NCBI GenBank assembly: GCA_934154805.1
Contig: CAKPGM010000014.1
Location: 1 to 45,335, forward strand
Direction: 5' to 3'
Length of the DNA: 45,335 nt
From: an uncultured Clostridia bacterium
Lineage (GTDB): Bacteria; Bacillota; Clostridia; TANB77; CAG-508
The notes below the pieces were generated by a model that did not search any database, had not been told where the DNA came from, and saw nothing but the letters and a program-made list of their open reading frames with translations. A program made the translations under genes and the position numbers. Each line of letters starts with the position of its first letter. Positions within the stretch are counted from its first letter, which is position 1. Of the stretch, positions 7,694 to 16,292 are shown piece by piece.

Positions 7694-8731
7694 ATGGAAG
7701 AAAAGTTAGAAAAAATCAAAAACGATGGACTTGAAAAATTAGAAAATGCAAAGACAGTAGAAGAACTACAAAATATTGCAAAAGAACTAACTGGTAAAAA
7801 AAGCGAGTTAGGTGAAGTTTTAAAGTCTATAACTACATTATCTAATGAGGAAAAAAAGGTTGTTGGAATGAAAACAACTGAGATTAAACAATTATTTGGA
7901 GAAAAGATAAAACAAAAAGAAGACGAACTTATAAGTGCTAAAAGTGTTGTAGATAAACCATTAGATCTTACACTACCAGGAACATCTATAAGTAAAGGAG
8001 CGTTACATCCTATTACTCAAATGTGCTATGACTTAAATGAAGCATTCTTATCATTAGGATTCGAAGTTTATAGTGAAGATGATATTAGCAGTGAAAAATA
8101 TGCTTTTGATAATTTAAATTTCCCTGCTGACCATCCAGCACGTCAATCTATGGATACATTCTGGCTAGATGGAACAGAAGACAAACTAGGAACAGAGCGT
8201 TTATGTTTAAGACCTCACTTAACAGGTGGATCAGTTAGATACTTATTAGAACATGGTGCTCCAGCAAGATTTGTATATCCAGGCAGAGTATACAGAAACG
8301 AAAATACAGATGCAAGACATGAAAGAGCATTCTTCCAATATGAAGCTCTTATTGTAGATAAAGATATTTCTTTCTCATCTGGAATGGTAATGATTCAAAC
8401 AATTTTTGAGAAAGTATTTGGTAAAAAAATCAATGTGCGTATGAGAGAAGGATTTTTCCCATTCACTGAGCCAGGTTATGAAATAGATATGGAATGCTTA
8501 GTTTGTGGAGGAAAAGGATGCAGTGTATGTAACCACAACGGATGGATTGAAGTAATGCCAGGAGGTGTAATTCATCCTAATGTTCTTAAATCAGCTAATC
8601 TTGATCCAGAAGAATGGACTGGATTCTACATCAATATTGGATTAGATAGATTAGTTATGATGCGTTATGGAGTGGATGATGTAAGATTATTCCATAGTGC
8701 AGATTTAAGATTCTTAGAGCAATTTAAATAA
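7694..8731 (+). CDS. pheS: Phenylalanyl-tRNA synthetase alpha subunit
   Basis: The protein has 345 aa, close to the usual PheS length. An N-terminal coiled coil (about 1-85) that contacts tRNA is followed by the class II catalytic core. Motif 2 has the FVYPGRVYRNENTDARHE region, and motif 3 ends GLDRLVMMRYGVDDVRLF. The open frame extends upstream to 7652, but that part is the T-box terminator. ATG 7694 follows AGGGAGAGG and gives the normal N-terminus MEEKLEKIK. It charges tRNA-Phe as an alpha2beta2 enzyme with pheT 13 bp downstream. Confidence 0.97.
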   Translation: MEEKLEKIKNDGLEKLENAKTVEELQNIAKELTGKKSELGEVLKSITTLSNEEKKVVGMKTTEIKQLFGEKIKQKEDELISAKSVVDKPLDLTLPGTSISKGALHPITQMCYDLNEAFLSLGFEVYSEDDISSEKYAFDNLNFPADHPARQSMDTFWLDGTEDKLGTERLCLRPHLTGGSVRYLLEHGAPARFVYPGRVYRNENTDARHERAFFQYEALIVDKDISFSSGMVMIQTIFEKVFGKKINVRMREGFFPFTEPGYEIDMECLVCGGKGCSVCNHNGWIEVMPGGVIHPNVLKSANLDPEEWTGFYINIGLDRLVMMRYGVDDVRLFHSADLRFLEQFK

Positions 8732-8744
8732 GGAGGTAGACAAA

Positions 8745-11168
8745 ATGAAAGTATCATTAAATTGGGTTAGAAAATATGTTGATTTACCAAAAGAAATAAC
8801 AGATAAGCAAATAGCTTATGACTTAACTTTAAGAACTGTTGAAGTAGAGTCAGTTGAAAATACTAGTGATAAATTTCACGATATAGTAGTAGGAAAAATA
8901 TTAGAGGTGAGAAAGCATCCTAATGCTGACACACTAAAAATATGTATGGTTGATATAGGCGAAAAAGAGCCAGTACAAATTGTATGTGGTGGTTCAAATC
9001 TATATGTGGATGAATATGTTGTTATATCTAAACCGGGTGCTGAAGTATATTGGCATGGAGAACCAGAATTAGTTAAAATAAAGAAAACAAATATGCGTGG
9101 AGAATCATCTTATGGTATGATTTGTGGAGCAGAGGAAGTATATTTAGAAAACATCTTCCCACCTAAGGACAAAGATGAAATTGTTGACTTGAAAGGTATT
9201 GAATGCAAGCCAGGTCAAAATATAGCAGATGTAATATGTATGAATGATGTAGTTCTTGAGATAGATAATAAATCATTAACAAATAGACCAGATTTATGGG
9301 GACACTATGGAATAGCAAGAGAATTATCAGCTATTTACAATGTGCCTTTAAAAGAACTACCAAGTGTGGAAGTAGATAAAAATCTTCCAAAATATAATGT
9401 TGAAATACAAGAACCTGAAAAGTGTAATAGATATGCAGCGATTGAAATAGAAAATGTATATGATAAAGAATCTCCAATGTGGATGAAAGCAGCTTTAATA
9501 AATGGAGGAATGAGACCAATAAGTGCTATCGTAGATATTACAAATTATGTTATGATGGCAGTAGGGCAACCTTTACATGCTTTCGATAGAACTCATGTAA
9601 ATGGTGAAAAAATAATTGTTAGAAATGCTAAAAAGAATGAAGAATTATTACTTCTTGATAATAATACAATTAGCTTAACAGAAGATGATTTAGTAATATG
9701 TGATGACACAGATGCAATGGCATTAGCTGGAATACGTGGAGGAAAGAAAGATTCAATTCTTCCAGAGACAACAGGAGTTGTTGTTGAAGTAGCTAACTTC
9801 GTAGCTTCTACAATTAGAAAAACAGGTAAAAGATTTGATGAAAAAACAGATGCTTCTATAAGATATGAGAAGAATCTTGACACTGAAAGAGTTAGTCAAG
9901 GAATTTCATTAGCATTGATATTATTCAAAGAATTATTCCCTGAAAGTGAAGTAGTTGCATTTAATGATGTTTATCCAATAAAGACACAAAGAGAAAAAAT
10001 AGACGTACCAGAAGAATTCCTTAATGTTAGATTAGGAAAAGTCCTACCTAGAGAAACAATTGAAACAGTATTAAAAGGTCTAGGATATGATGTGGAATAC
10101 AAAGATAAAATTTATCATGTTGTTGTTCCAATATGGCGTTCAACAGGTGATGTTTATTTAAAAGATGATGTAATGGGAGATATTGCTAGATTATTAAGCT
10201 TCGAAAGCTTTGAAGCAAAACCATTAACTATTAAATTTGAACATGCTGTTCTACAAAATAAAGTATTGTTAGAGCAGAGAATAAAACAATATTTAGCTCT
10301 TAGATGTGGATTTAACGAAATATTTACTTATCCTTGGATAAATGAAAAATATATAGATGCAGTAGGGCTAGACAAAGAGAATGCAGTTAAATTAGCTACA
10401 CCTCCATCTCCAAGTGAAGCATACTTAAGAACTTCACTTATTCCGGGAATGTTGGAAGCGATTTCTAAAAACCTAAGATATTTTGATGAATTCAAATTAT
10501 TTGAAGTTGCACAGGCATTTGAAAAAGGTGAATATCATGAATCATCAGAAGATGAGACATTACCAGTTCATAAAAAATTAGTAACAGCAAGTATTGTTGG
10601 AAAAGATGCTAGTAAACTATTTTATGAGTTAAAAGGCGTAATAGAGAATATGTCTGATTATTGCCATATGGAAAAAATTACTCTTAAATCAGGAACAAAA
10701 CCTTCTTGGGCAGATATAAACGTATATTTAGATATTATGCTAGATAACAAAGTAATAGGTAAGTTAGGATTATTATCAATAAAGACAATGAATGCAGCTA
10801 AAATTAAAAGAGCTAATGTAGCAGTTTTTGAGTTAGATGTTGATGAATTAGTACCTTACGCATCTAGAGAAAATAAATTTGTTCACATTCCAGTATTACC
10901 ATTAATTGAAAAAGACTTATCAATATTAGTTGATGAGACTGTAACTTGGGAAGAAATTTCTGGCTCAATTAAAGGAAAATTAAAAGATGTAAGATTTATT
11001 GAAGAATATAGAGGAAATCAAGTTCCGGAAGGCAAAAAATCAATAATGCTAAGAATAGTAATTGATAATGGCACTACAAATATGACATCTGAAGAAATAA
11101 ATACTAAAATGGAAAGTATATTAAAAACTCTTAACAAGAGATGTGGAGCAGTTTTAAGAGAAGAATAA
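8745..11168 (+). CDS. pheT: Phenylalanyl-tRNA synthetase beta subunit
   Basis: The full-length 807-aa bacterial PheT has its domains in order. A tRNA-binding EMAP/YtpR-like domain comes first (about 40-150), then the B3/B4 editing domain (about 210-385) with a late NFVASTIRKTGKRFDEKTDASIRYEK region, the B5 domain and the catalytic-like core. The C-terminal ferredoxin-fold anticodon-binding domain begins near VHIPVLPLIEKDLSILVDE. AAGGAGG precedes the start. It partners with PheS; the pair is controlled by the T-box. Confidence 0.97.
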   Translation: MKVSLNWVRKYVDLPKEITDKQIAYDLTLRTVEVESVENTSDKFHDIVVGKILEVRKHPNADTLKICMVDIGEKEPVQIVCGGSNLYVDEYVVISKPGAEVYWHGEPELVKIKKTNMRGESSYGMICGAEEVYLENIFPPKDKDEIVDLKGIECKPGQNIADVICMNDVVLEIDNKSLTNRPDLWGHYGIARELSAIYNVPLKELPSVEVDKNLPKYNVEIQEPEKCNRYAAIEIENVYDKESPMWMKAALINGGMRPISAIVDITNYVMMAVGQPLHAFDRTHVNGEKIIVRNAKKNEELLLLDNNTISLTEDDLVICDDTDAMALAGIRGGKKDSILPETTGVVVEVANFVASTIRKTGKRFDEKTDASIRYEKNLDTERVSQGISLALILFKELFPESEVVAFNDVYPIKTQREKIDVPEEFLNVRLGKVLPRETIETVLKGLGYDVEYKDKIYHVVVPIWRSTGDVYLKDDVMGDIARLLSFESFEAKPLTIKFEHAVLQNKVLLEQRIKQYLALRCGFNEIFTYPWINEKYIDAVGLDKENAVKLATPPSPSEAYLRTSLIPGMLEAISKNLRYFDEFKLFEVAQAFEKGEYHESSEDETLPVHKKLVTASIVGKDASKLFYELKGVIENMSDYCHMEKITLKSGTKPSWADINVYLDIMLDNKVIGKLGLLSIKTMNAAKIKRANVAVFELDVDELVPYASRENKFVHIPVLPLIEKDLSILVDETVTWEEISGSIKGKLKDVRFIEEYRGNQVPEGKKSIMLRIVIDNGTTNMTSEEINTKMESILKTLNKRCGAVLREE

Positions 11169-11186
11169 TATAACTAAAATGGAGAG

Positions 11187-11220
11187 AGTAAAGATGAATT
11201 TAATTTTTACTCTTTTCTCG
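11187..11220 (+). terminator. Possible terminator after pheT
   Basis: AGAGTAAA (11187-11194) pairs with TTTACTCT (11208-11215), followed by TTTCT. The tail is short, so some read-through into the next gene is likely. Confidence 0.45.
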
Positions 11221-11243
11221 AATTTTAATAAGGAAAATGATAA

Positions 11244-11765
11244 ATGAAAGAAATATATATATTATTAATGCATACAGAAACCATACCATCTAAGATAGTG
11301 AAAATATTTACTAGATACAAATATAGTCATGTTGCAATTTCGCTTGACAAAAGTTGTGAAGTGACATATAGTTTTGGAAGAAGAAAACTCAATTCTATAC
11401 TAAATGGAGGATTCAATATTCTGCATAAAGATGGAGAGTTCTTTAAAAAGTTTAATAAGACAAAATGCAAAATTTATGAAGTTGATGTTACAGAAGAACA
11501 ATACAAAAAAGTGGTAGAGATTATAGAAAATATGATAAAGGAACAAGACAAGTACAAATATGATTTTGTTGGAATAATACCAAGATTTTTTGGAATTCCA
11601 ATAACACTAGAAAATAGATATGTTTGTAGCTACTTTGTTGCAGAAGTTCTAGAAAAAGCAAATATACTTAAATTTAATAAACCTGTATGCTTAGTAAAAC
11701 CAAAAGACTTTGAGAATATTAAAGGTTTCAAAGAAATATATAAAGGAAAGTATCTAAAATACTAA
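11244..11765 (+). CDS. Permuted papain-like (NlpC/P60 superfamily, YiiX-like) protein
   Basis: This is a 173-aa protein without a signal peptide. It has SHVAISLD near residue 29, giving the His, and RYVCSYFVAEVL at about 128, giving the Cys nucleophile. The order His before Cys is that of the circularly permuted papain fold group that includes YiiX and LRAT-like enzymes. These act as thiol hydrolases or acyltransferases on lipids or peptides; the substrate is not predictable here. A HAM1-like gene follows 17 bp later, so they are probably cotranscribed. Confidence 0.7.
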   Translation: MKEIYILLMHTETIPSKIVKIFTRYKYSHVAISLDKSCEVTYSFGRRKLNSILNGGFNILHKDGEFFKKFNKTKCKIYEVDVTEEQYKKVVEIIENMIKEQDKYKYDFVGIIPRFFGIPITLENRYVCSYFVAEVLEKANILKFNKPVCLVKPKDFENIKGFKEIYKGKYLKY

Positions 11766-11782
11766 TAAATGGAGAGAAAGAA

Positions 11783-12349
11783 ATGGAAGATATAGTTTTT
11801 GTAACACATAATAAAGGAAAAATAGCGTCAGCAAAAAATCAATTAAAAGAAGTGAACTTTAAAGTGTTTGAATATGACTTAGAAGAACCAAGAAGTGATG
11901 ATATAAAATATATATCTGAGTATAAGGTAAAAGAAGCTTACAAATTAGTAAATAAACCTTGCATTTCATTAGATTCTGGTTTTTGGATAGATGAGTTAAA
12001 TGGATTTCCAAAAGCATTTGTTAATTTTGCATTAGATTCTATTGGAATAGATGGAATATTAAAGTTGATGGAAGGAAAAGAACATAGAAATTGCAGATTT
12101 ACTGAATGTTTATCATACTATGATGGAAAAGAGTTACATCAATTTATGGGAAAACACGAAGGAATGTTAGCAGATAAAATTCAAGGAAAAGATACAGACA
12201 AAAAATGGTCGGATTTGTGGTACATATATAAACCTTTGGGTTATGACAAAACTTTAGCAGAAATGTCAGAAGAAGAAAGAAATAACAGAGAAAGAAATGG
12301 ATCGGTAAATTCTATGGAAGAATTTGCTAAGTGGTACAAAAAAAGATAA
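11783..12349 (+). CDS. HAM1/RdgB-like non-canonical purine NTP pyrophosphatase
   Basis: The protein has 188 aa. It starts IVFVTHNKGKIASAKNQL, the substrate-binding THNxxK motif of ITPases. SLDSGFWIDELNGFPKAFVNF follows, matching the catalytic DSGLxVDALxGxPG segment in divergent form. The family hydrolyses dITP, XTP and related NTPs to monophosphates, keeping deaminated purines out of nucleic acids. The tail (DKTLAEMSEEERNNRERN) resembles the family's C-terminal motif. A second, more diverged relative is encoded at 19904, so the two may differ in substrate. Confidence 0.82.
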   Translation: MEDIVFVTHNKGKIASAKNQLKEVNFKVFEYDLEEPRSDDIKYISEYKVKEAYKLVNKPCISLDSGFWIDELNGFPKAFVNFALDSIGIDGILKLMEGKEHRNCRFTECLSYYDGKELHQFMGKHEGMLADKIQGKDTDKKWSDLWYIYKPLGYDKTLAEMSEEERNNRERNGSVNSMEEFAKWYKKR

Positions 12350-12352
12350 AAC

Positions 12353-12382
12353 TAACAGAGCGAAAAGCTCTGTTAATTTTAT
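12353..12382. terminator. Bidirectional terminator between convergent genes
   Basis: TAACAGAGC (12353-12361) and GCTCTGTTA (12367-12375) form a 9-bp stem, with T-rich sequence to the right. It serves the HAM1-like gene and overlaps the end of the convergent XRE gene. Confidence 0.8.
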
Positions 12383-12639
12383 TTTAATAAAGGTGTCTTG
12401 CTACTAGCAACATATTTTTTATGTTTCTTAGGATATGGTTTCATTTCCTCAGTTCTAAACAACAAATAATCAACACTGGTTTGATAAAAATCAGCTAATT
12501 GAGATAATACCTCTAAAGGAACACTACGCTTATTAATCTCATAATAAGAATAAGCAACCTGAGAAATATTAAGAATTTTACTTACATCTTTTTGAGTAAG
12601 ATCGTGATCTTCTCTTAAATCTTTAATACGAGTTTGCAT
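12379..12639 (-). CDS. XRE-family HTH transcriptional regulator
   Basis: This 86-aa protein is nearly all helix-turn-helix: IKDLREDHDLTQKDVSKILNI and then SQVAYSYYEINKRSVPLEVLSQLADFYQTSVDYLL. This is the Cro/C1-type DNA-binding domain with a short basic tail (about 66-86). It is one of the few minus-strand genes in the window. Its upstream region carries an inverted TATAACAAT repeat overlapping its -35, so autoregulation is likely. The target could also include the divergent 54-codon gene and the rRNA methyltransferase. Confidence 0.88.
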   Translation of the reverse strand: MQTRIKDLREDHDLTQKDVSKILNISQVAYSYYEINKRSVPLEVLSQLADFYQTSVDYLLFRTEEMKPYPKKHKKYVASSKTPLLK

Positions 12640-12681
12640 ATTTTAAATTTCCTTTCTAAAATATAAAATACTTATAAACAG

Positions 12682-12760
12682 ATTATAAGATAAAACATAA
12701 TGTTGTATAACAATATAAAACACATTGTTATATGTGAAAAAATAATAGATTTTATAACAA
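12682..12760 (-). promoter_or_regulatory. XRE promoter with TATAACAAT operator repeats
   Basis: On the minus strand the -10 TATAAT is at 12682-12687 and a weak -35 TTATAC at 12705-12710, with a 17-bp spacer. TATAACAAT (12706-12714) and its inverse ATTGTTATA (12724-12732) form a perfect 9-bp repeat with a 9-bp gap that overlaps the -35. A third TATAACAA lies at 12753-12760, towards the divergent promoter. An XRE dimer binding these sites is inferred. Confidence 0.55.
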
Positions 12761-12790
12761 AAGAGTAAAATATTCTTTACGGTCAATACA

Positions 12791-12819
12791 TTGCAAAAGT
12801 AGTGTAAATATGATATTCT
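12791..12819 (+). promoter_or_regulatory. Promoter for the 54-aa gene and the methyltransferase
   Basis: TTGCAA (12791-12796), a 17-bp spacer and TATTCT (12814-12819), with an extended -10 TG at 12811-12812. Confidence 0.7.
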
Positions 12820-12852
12820 ATATAAGAGATTAAAGAATGTGAGGACACTGCA

Positions 12853-13017
12853 ATGAAAGAAAAAACTTTTAAAGATTTAGGTTTGGATGAAGGAGATAAA
12901 TATTTAAAAAAGATAGCATCTGAGTTTGATTTAGGAGAATTAGATAATCTATTATCAGGAAAAGAAGATCAAACAGAATTAGAAAAAAAGATGAAAGATA
13001 TAAAAGAAAAAATATAA
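12853..13017 (+). CDS. Small acidic/basic helical protein, 54 aa, unknown function
   Basis: This frame of 54 codons starts MKEKTFKDLGLDEGDKY and ends in a lysine-rich helix. It has GAGG at 12841-12844 with 8-bp spacing, and a good promoter 34 bp upstream. It ends 9 bp before the methyltransferase start, so the two are in one operon. It has no cysteine, no signal peptide and no membrane segment. I do not recognise it. Codon use matches its neighbours, so it is probably a real gene. Confidence 0.65.
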   Translation: MKEKTFKDLGLDEGDKYLKKIASEFDLGELDNLLSGKEDQTELEKKMKDIKEKI

Positions 13018-13026
13018 GAGGTAAAA

Positions 13027-14406
13027 ATGAATAAAAGCTCAGTAGTAAAAAATGAAAAATATGTTGTTGACATTATAGATAATGGCTTTGAAGGAGAAGG
13101 AATAGCTAAAATAGACGGACTTACTGTATTTGTACCAGGTAGCATAAAAGGCGAAAAATGTGAAATTTTAATTGTTAAAGTTTTAGCTTCACATGCATAT
13201 GGAAAAATAGTGAATATAATAGAAAAATCAGAGAATAGAAAAGAGAGCGATTGTGCTACATATAAAAGATGTGGAGGTTGCTCTTTAAGGCATATGACAT
13301 ATGAAAGCACACTGAAACTAAAAAGACAAGTAGTTCAAAATCTGGTAAATAAAGGATTAAAAAAGAAAGTAGAAGTATTAGAAACAATAGGAATGGAAAA
13401 TACATATAATTACAGAAACAAAGCACAATATCCTGTAGGATTAAATTCAGAAGGACAACCAGAAGTAGGTGTATTTGCACAAAGAACTCATACTATAATA
13501 CCAATACAAAAATGTTTAATTCAGACAGAAATATCACAGAAAATAGCAAAAACAATTATAGATTTTGTAAAAGAAAAAAATATACAAGTATATAATGAAG
13601 AAAATCAAAAAGGGTTATTAAGACATATTGTAATAAAAGTTGGAAAATACACAAATCAAGTAATGTGCATTTTAGTATTAAATGATTCTAAATTTGATCA
13701 AGAACAAGAACTTGTAAAATTACTATGTGAAAAATATCCAGAGATAAAGACAATAGTAAAAAATATAAATAATAAAAACACTAATGTAATTTTAGGAAAA
13801 GAGAATATAAACTTATATGGAAATGGTTATATCGAGGACAAATTAGGAGAGTATACTTTTAAAATATCTCCAATGTCATTTTATCAAGTAAATCCTGTTC
13901 AAGCAGAGATATTGTACACAACAGCAATAAATCAGGCTAACTTAGATAAAAATGATATATTATTTGATTTATATTGCGGAATAGGAACAATAGGAATTTT
14001 TGCATCAAAATATGTAAATAAAGTATATGGAATAGAGATAGTTCCACAAGCAATTGAAGATGCAAAAGAAAACGCAAAAATAAATGATGTAAAGAACATT
14101 GAGTTTATATGTGGGGATGTGGAAGTTGCATTTGATGAATTAATAAACAAAGAAAAAATAGTTCCAAGTGCTATTATAGTAGATCCACCAAGAAAAGGAT
14201 TAGACAACAAGACAGTTGAAAACATAGCAAAAATCCAACCAACGAAACTAGTGTACATAAGTTGTAATCCAGCCACTATGGTAAGAGACTTAGCAAAATT
14301 AGAAGATATATATAATATAAAAACCATACAGCCAGTAGATATGTTCCCTTGGACAAGCAGTATTGAGACAGTAACTATTCTAACATTAAAAAATCAAGGT
14401 TTATAG
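13027..14406 (+). CDS. rlmD: 23S rRNA (uracil-5-)-methyltransferase, RlmD/RlmCD family
   Basis: The protein has 459 aa. An N-terminal TRAM domain (about 10-68) is followed by the iron-sulfur cysteine cluster CATYKRCGGC plus a later Cys. A Rossmann methyltransferase core has the SAM motif LFDLYCGIGTIGIFA (about 316-330), then IVDPPRKGL and YISCNPATM with the catalytic Cys at about 413. These enzymes make m5U in 23S rRNA. Gram-positive members such as B. subtilis RlmCD modify both U747 and U1939, so dual activity is possible. The related tRNA enzyme TrmA usually lacks the TRAM domain. Confidence 0.92.
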   Translation: MNKSSVVKNEKYVVDIIDNGFEGEGIAKIDGLTVFVPGSIKGEKCEILIVKVLASHAYGKIVNIIEKSENRKESDCATYKRCGGCSLRHMTYESTLKLKRQVVQNLVNKGLKKKVEVLETIGMENTYNYRNKAQYPVGLNSEGQPEVGVFAQRTHTIIPIQKCLIQTEISQKIAKTIIDFVKEKNIQVYNEENQKGLLRHIVIKVGKYTNQVMCILVLNDSKFDQEQELVKLLCEKYPEIKTIVKNINNKNTNVILGKENINLYGNGYIEDKLGEYTFKISPMSFYQVNPVQAEILYTTAINQANLDKNDILFDLYCGIGTIGIFASKYVNKVYGIEIVPQAIEDAKENAKINDVKNIEFICGDVEVAFDELINKEKIVPSAIIVDPPRKGLDNKTVENIAKIQPTKLVYISCNPATMVRDLAKLEDIYNIKTIQPVDMFPWTSSIETVTILTLKNQGL

Positions 14407-14448
14407 CAGTTAAATAAGAGAAGAATGCTATATGGAGGTATAAAGAAA

Positions 14449-14517
14449 ATGTATTGGGACTTTTATAATGTATTTAACTATTGTATCAATAATCTTGTAA
14501 AAAAATTTAAAATATAA
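14449..14517 (+). CDS. Possible 22-aa small protein
   Basis: A GGAGGT (14434-14439) sits 9 bp before ATG 14449, and the frame runs 22 codons (MYWDFYNVFNYCINNLVKKF...). A perfect 13-bp hairpin follows within 6 bp. The strong binding site is the only real evidence. It could be a remnant or a leader peptide. Confidence 0.35.
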   Translation: MYWDFYNVFNYCINNLVKKFKI

Positions 14518-14522
14518 AAAAC

Positions 14523-14583
14523 TGTAGCTTATATATTTCTATATAAGCTACATTCTAAATCATAACTGCTTACCGAAGTAAGC
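14523..14583. terminator. Hairpins between rlmD and the AbiE island
   Basis: TGTAGCTTATATA (14523-14535) and TATATAAGCTACA (14540-14552) form a perfect 13-bp stem with a TTTC loop. The plus-strand tail is weakly T-rich; on the minus strand the tail is T-rich, so it may work mainly leftward. A second small hairpin, GCTTAC-CGAA-GTAAGC, is at 14568-14583. Confidence 0.6.
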
Positions 14584-14659
14584 CTTCTCAGTCATATAAT
14601 AAAATTATAATAGAAATTTTATTATAAAGCAATATTTTTAGCAAATTTTATATAAACAC

Positions 14660-14709
14660 TTGCCGTTTTCGTTCGTAAATGATACAATATTTACGAACGA
14701 AAACGGCAA
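14660..14709 (+). promoter_or_regulatory. AbiE operator-promoter: perfect 21-bp palindrome
   Basis: The arms 14660-14680 and 14689-14709 are perfect reverse complements over 21 bp (starting TTGCCGTTTTCG), separated by 8 bp. The -35 TTGCCG (14660-14665) lies in the left arm. The -10 TACAAT (14683-14688), with an extended TG at 14680-14681 and a 17-bp spacer, fills the gap. Start of transcription falls in the right arm. AbiEi antitoxins are known to repress their own operon by binding inverted repeats, so this is the expected operator. Confidence 0.88.
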
Positions 14710-14723
14710 AGGAGAAAGAAATT

Positions 14724-15317
14724 ATGGATGATATACAAAAAGTAGAAAAATTATTAAAAAAGAATAATGGAGTGATTGAAACATATCAAGTAGAAGAATT
14801 AGGAATCAACAATAAAGTACTAACAAGAATGATTGAAAAAGGCTTGATAGAAAGAGTTGCAAGAGGAGTATATATAGGAGAAGATACATTTGAAGACCAA
14901 TATTTTATTACACAAGCTATCTGTAGAAAAGGAATATTTTCTCACGAAACTGCTTTATATTTTCATGATTTATGTGATAGAACCCCAATAAGGTATCAAT
15001 TAACAATACCAAGTTACTATAATACAAAATTATTAAAAGATAAAAGTTATGACTTTTTTTATTTAAAAGATGAATTGTATGAAATAGGAATTATAGAAAT
15101 GAAAACACCTTATGGAAATAAGATTAAAGTATACGATCTAGAAAGAACAATTTGCGATATTATTAGAAATAAAAAGAGAATCGAAACAGCCTTATTTACA
15201 GATGCAATGAAAAGATATGCAGAAAGAAAAGATAGAAACTCCATTAGATTACACAAATATGCCAAATTATTTAATATAGAAGATGAAGTAAGAAAATATT
15301 TGGAGGTGTTGCTATGA
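14724..15317 (+). CDS. abiEi: AbiEi-family antitoxin (type IV toxin-antitoxin)
   Basis: This 197-aa protein has an N-terminal winged helix (about 1-60; GVIETYQVEELGINNKVLTRMIEKGLIERVARGVYI) and a C-terminal AbiEi domain with YDLERTICDIIRNK. The winged helix represses the operon, and the C-terminal domain is needed to neutralise the toxin; type IV antitoxins do not bind their toxin directly. ATG 14724 is chosen over an upstream in-frame ATG at 14679 because the latter lies inside the operator. GGAGAA (14711-14716) fits 14724. The stop overlaps the toxin start by 4 bp. Confidence 0.9.
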   Translation: MDDIQKVEKLLKKNNGVIETYQVEELGINNKVLTRMIEKGLIERVARGVYIGEDTFEDQYFITQAICRKGIFSHETALYFHDLCDRTPIRYQLTIPSYYNTKLLKDKSYDFFYLKDELYEIGIIEMKTPYGNKIKVYDLERTICDIIRNKKRIETALFTDAMKRYAERKDRNSIRLHKYAKLFNIEDEVRKYLEVLL

Positions 15318-16162
15318 TAGCTAAGAATAGAGCACAATTAAAAGCATGGATAAAAAATATGTCATCAAAAGTTAATGTAAATGAAAATATTATTTTGCAA
15401 AACTATATGCTCGAAAGATTATTAGAAAGAATTTCAGTGTCTAATTATAAATACAAATTTGTATTAAAAGGTGGAATGTTAATAACAGCTATAGTTGGAA
15501 TAGATATGAGAAATACACTAGATATGGATGCAACAATAAAAGGTTTTGATTTAGAAAAAGACAATTTAGAAAATATATTAAATGAGATATTCAATATAAA
15601 CTTAGACGATGGAGTTATATTTGAATTTATAAATATAAAGGAAATAAGGCAAGAAGATGAATATGGAGGATATAGAGTTTCATTAAATGCTAAATTTGAT
15701 GAGTTAGTTGTACCAATGAAATTAGATATAACAACAGGAGATGTTATTGTACCTAAAGAAGTAAATTATAAATTTGGTTTGATGTTTGAAAATCGTTCTA
15801 TAGAAATACTTGCATATAATATGGAAACTGTAATAGCAGATAAATTTGAAACAATTATATCGAGAAATGTTGATACAACAAGAGCAAGGGACTTTTATGA
15901 TATCTATATACTTTGGACTACACAACAACAAAATTTTGATAAAGAATTACTAAGACAAGCTATTGTAAAGAAATTTGAATATAGAGAGTCGATAGATAAA
16001 TTAAAGCATATAGATGAGATAATGGAAGTTATAAAAGAAAGTGATGTTTTGAAAGAACATTGGAAGAATTATCAGAGTAAGTTTAGTTATGCAGAAGATA
16101 TTGGTTATGAAGATACAATAGAAGTGTTAGAAAAAATAAAAAATATAATAAAATGTAAATAA
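15314..16162 (+). CDS. abiEii: AbiEii-family nucleotidyltransferase toxin
   Basis: The protein has 282 aa. FVLKGGMLITAIVGIDMRNTLDMDATI (about 50-76) supplies the GG...DxD nucleotidyltransferase motif. NMETVIADKFETIISRN (about 172) and ARDFYDIYIL (about 192-201) are the further conserved AbiEii/MenT motifs. Known members add nucleotides to tRNA acceptor ends or otherwise arrest growth, giving phage abortive infection or plasmid stability. AGGTG before the ATGA overlap suggests coupled translation with the antitoxin. The only toxin-antitoxin pair in the window, it sits among housekeeping genes and is probably acquired. Confidence 0.9.
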   Translation: MIAKNRAQLKAWIKNMSSKVNVNENIILQNYMLERLLERISVSNYKYKFVLKGGMLITAIVGIDMRNTLDMDATIKGFDLEKDNLENILNEIFNINLDDGVIFEFINIKEIRQEDEYGGYRVSLNAKFDELVVPMKLDITTGDVIVPKEVNYKFGLMFENRSIEILAYNMETVIADKFETIISRNVDTTRARDFYDIYILWTTQQQNFDKELLRQAIVKKFEYRESIDKLKHIDEIMEVIKESDVLKEHWKNYQSKFSYAEDIGYEDTIEVLEKIKNIIKCK

Positions 16163-16292
16163 AAGGATTAATGGTGATAATGTATCGATTATACCAGATG
16201 AAGAGACTTTTGAATTAAAAATTAATATAAATGATGAAGAAGATAAGTTTATATATTTGTATAAAAAAGAAAATAATCAAATTTCTTACTAA
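16163..16292 (+). pseudogene. C-terminal fragment of an unidentified gene
   Basis: A frame without a usable start, directly after the abiEii stop, reads as about 40 acidic residues (DNVSIIPDEETFELKINI and on) to a TAA at 16290. It has the composition of real protein but no start or binding site. It is probably the tail of a deleted gene. The parent family is not recognised. Confidence 0.35.

Noticed and set aside
14679..14723. Upstream start for the AbiEi antitoxin
   Set aside because: The ATG at 14679 is within the operator and upstream of the -10, so it would not be transcribed.
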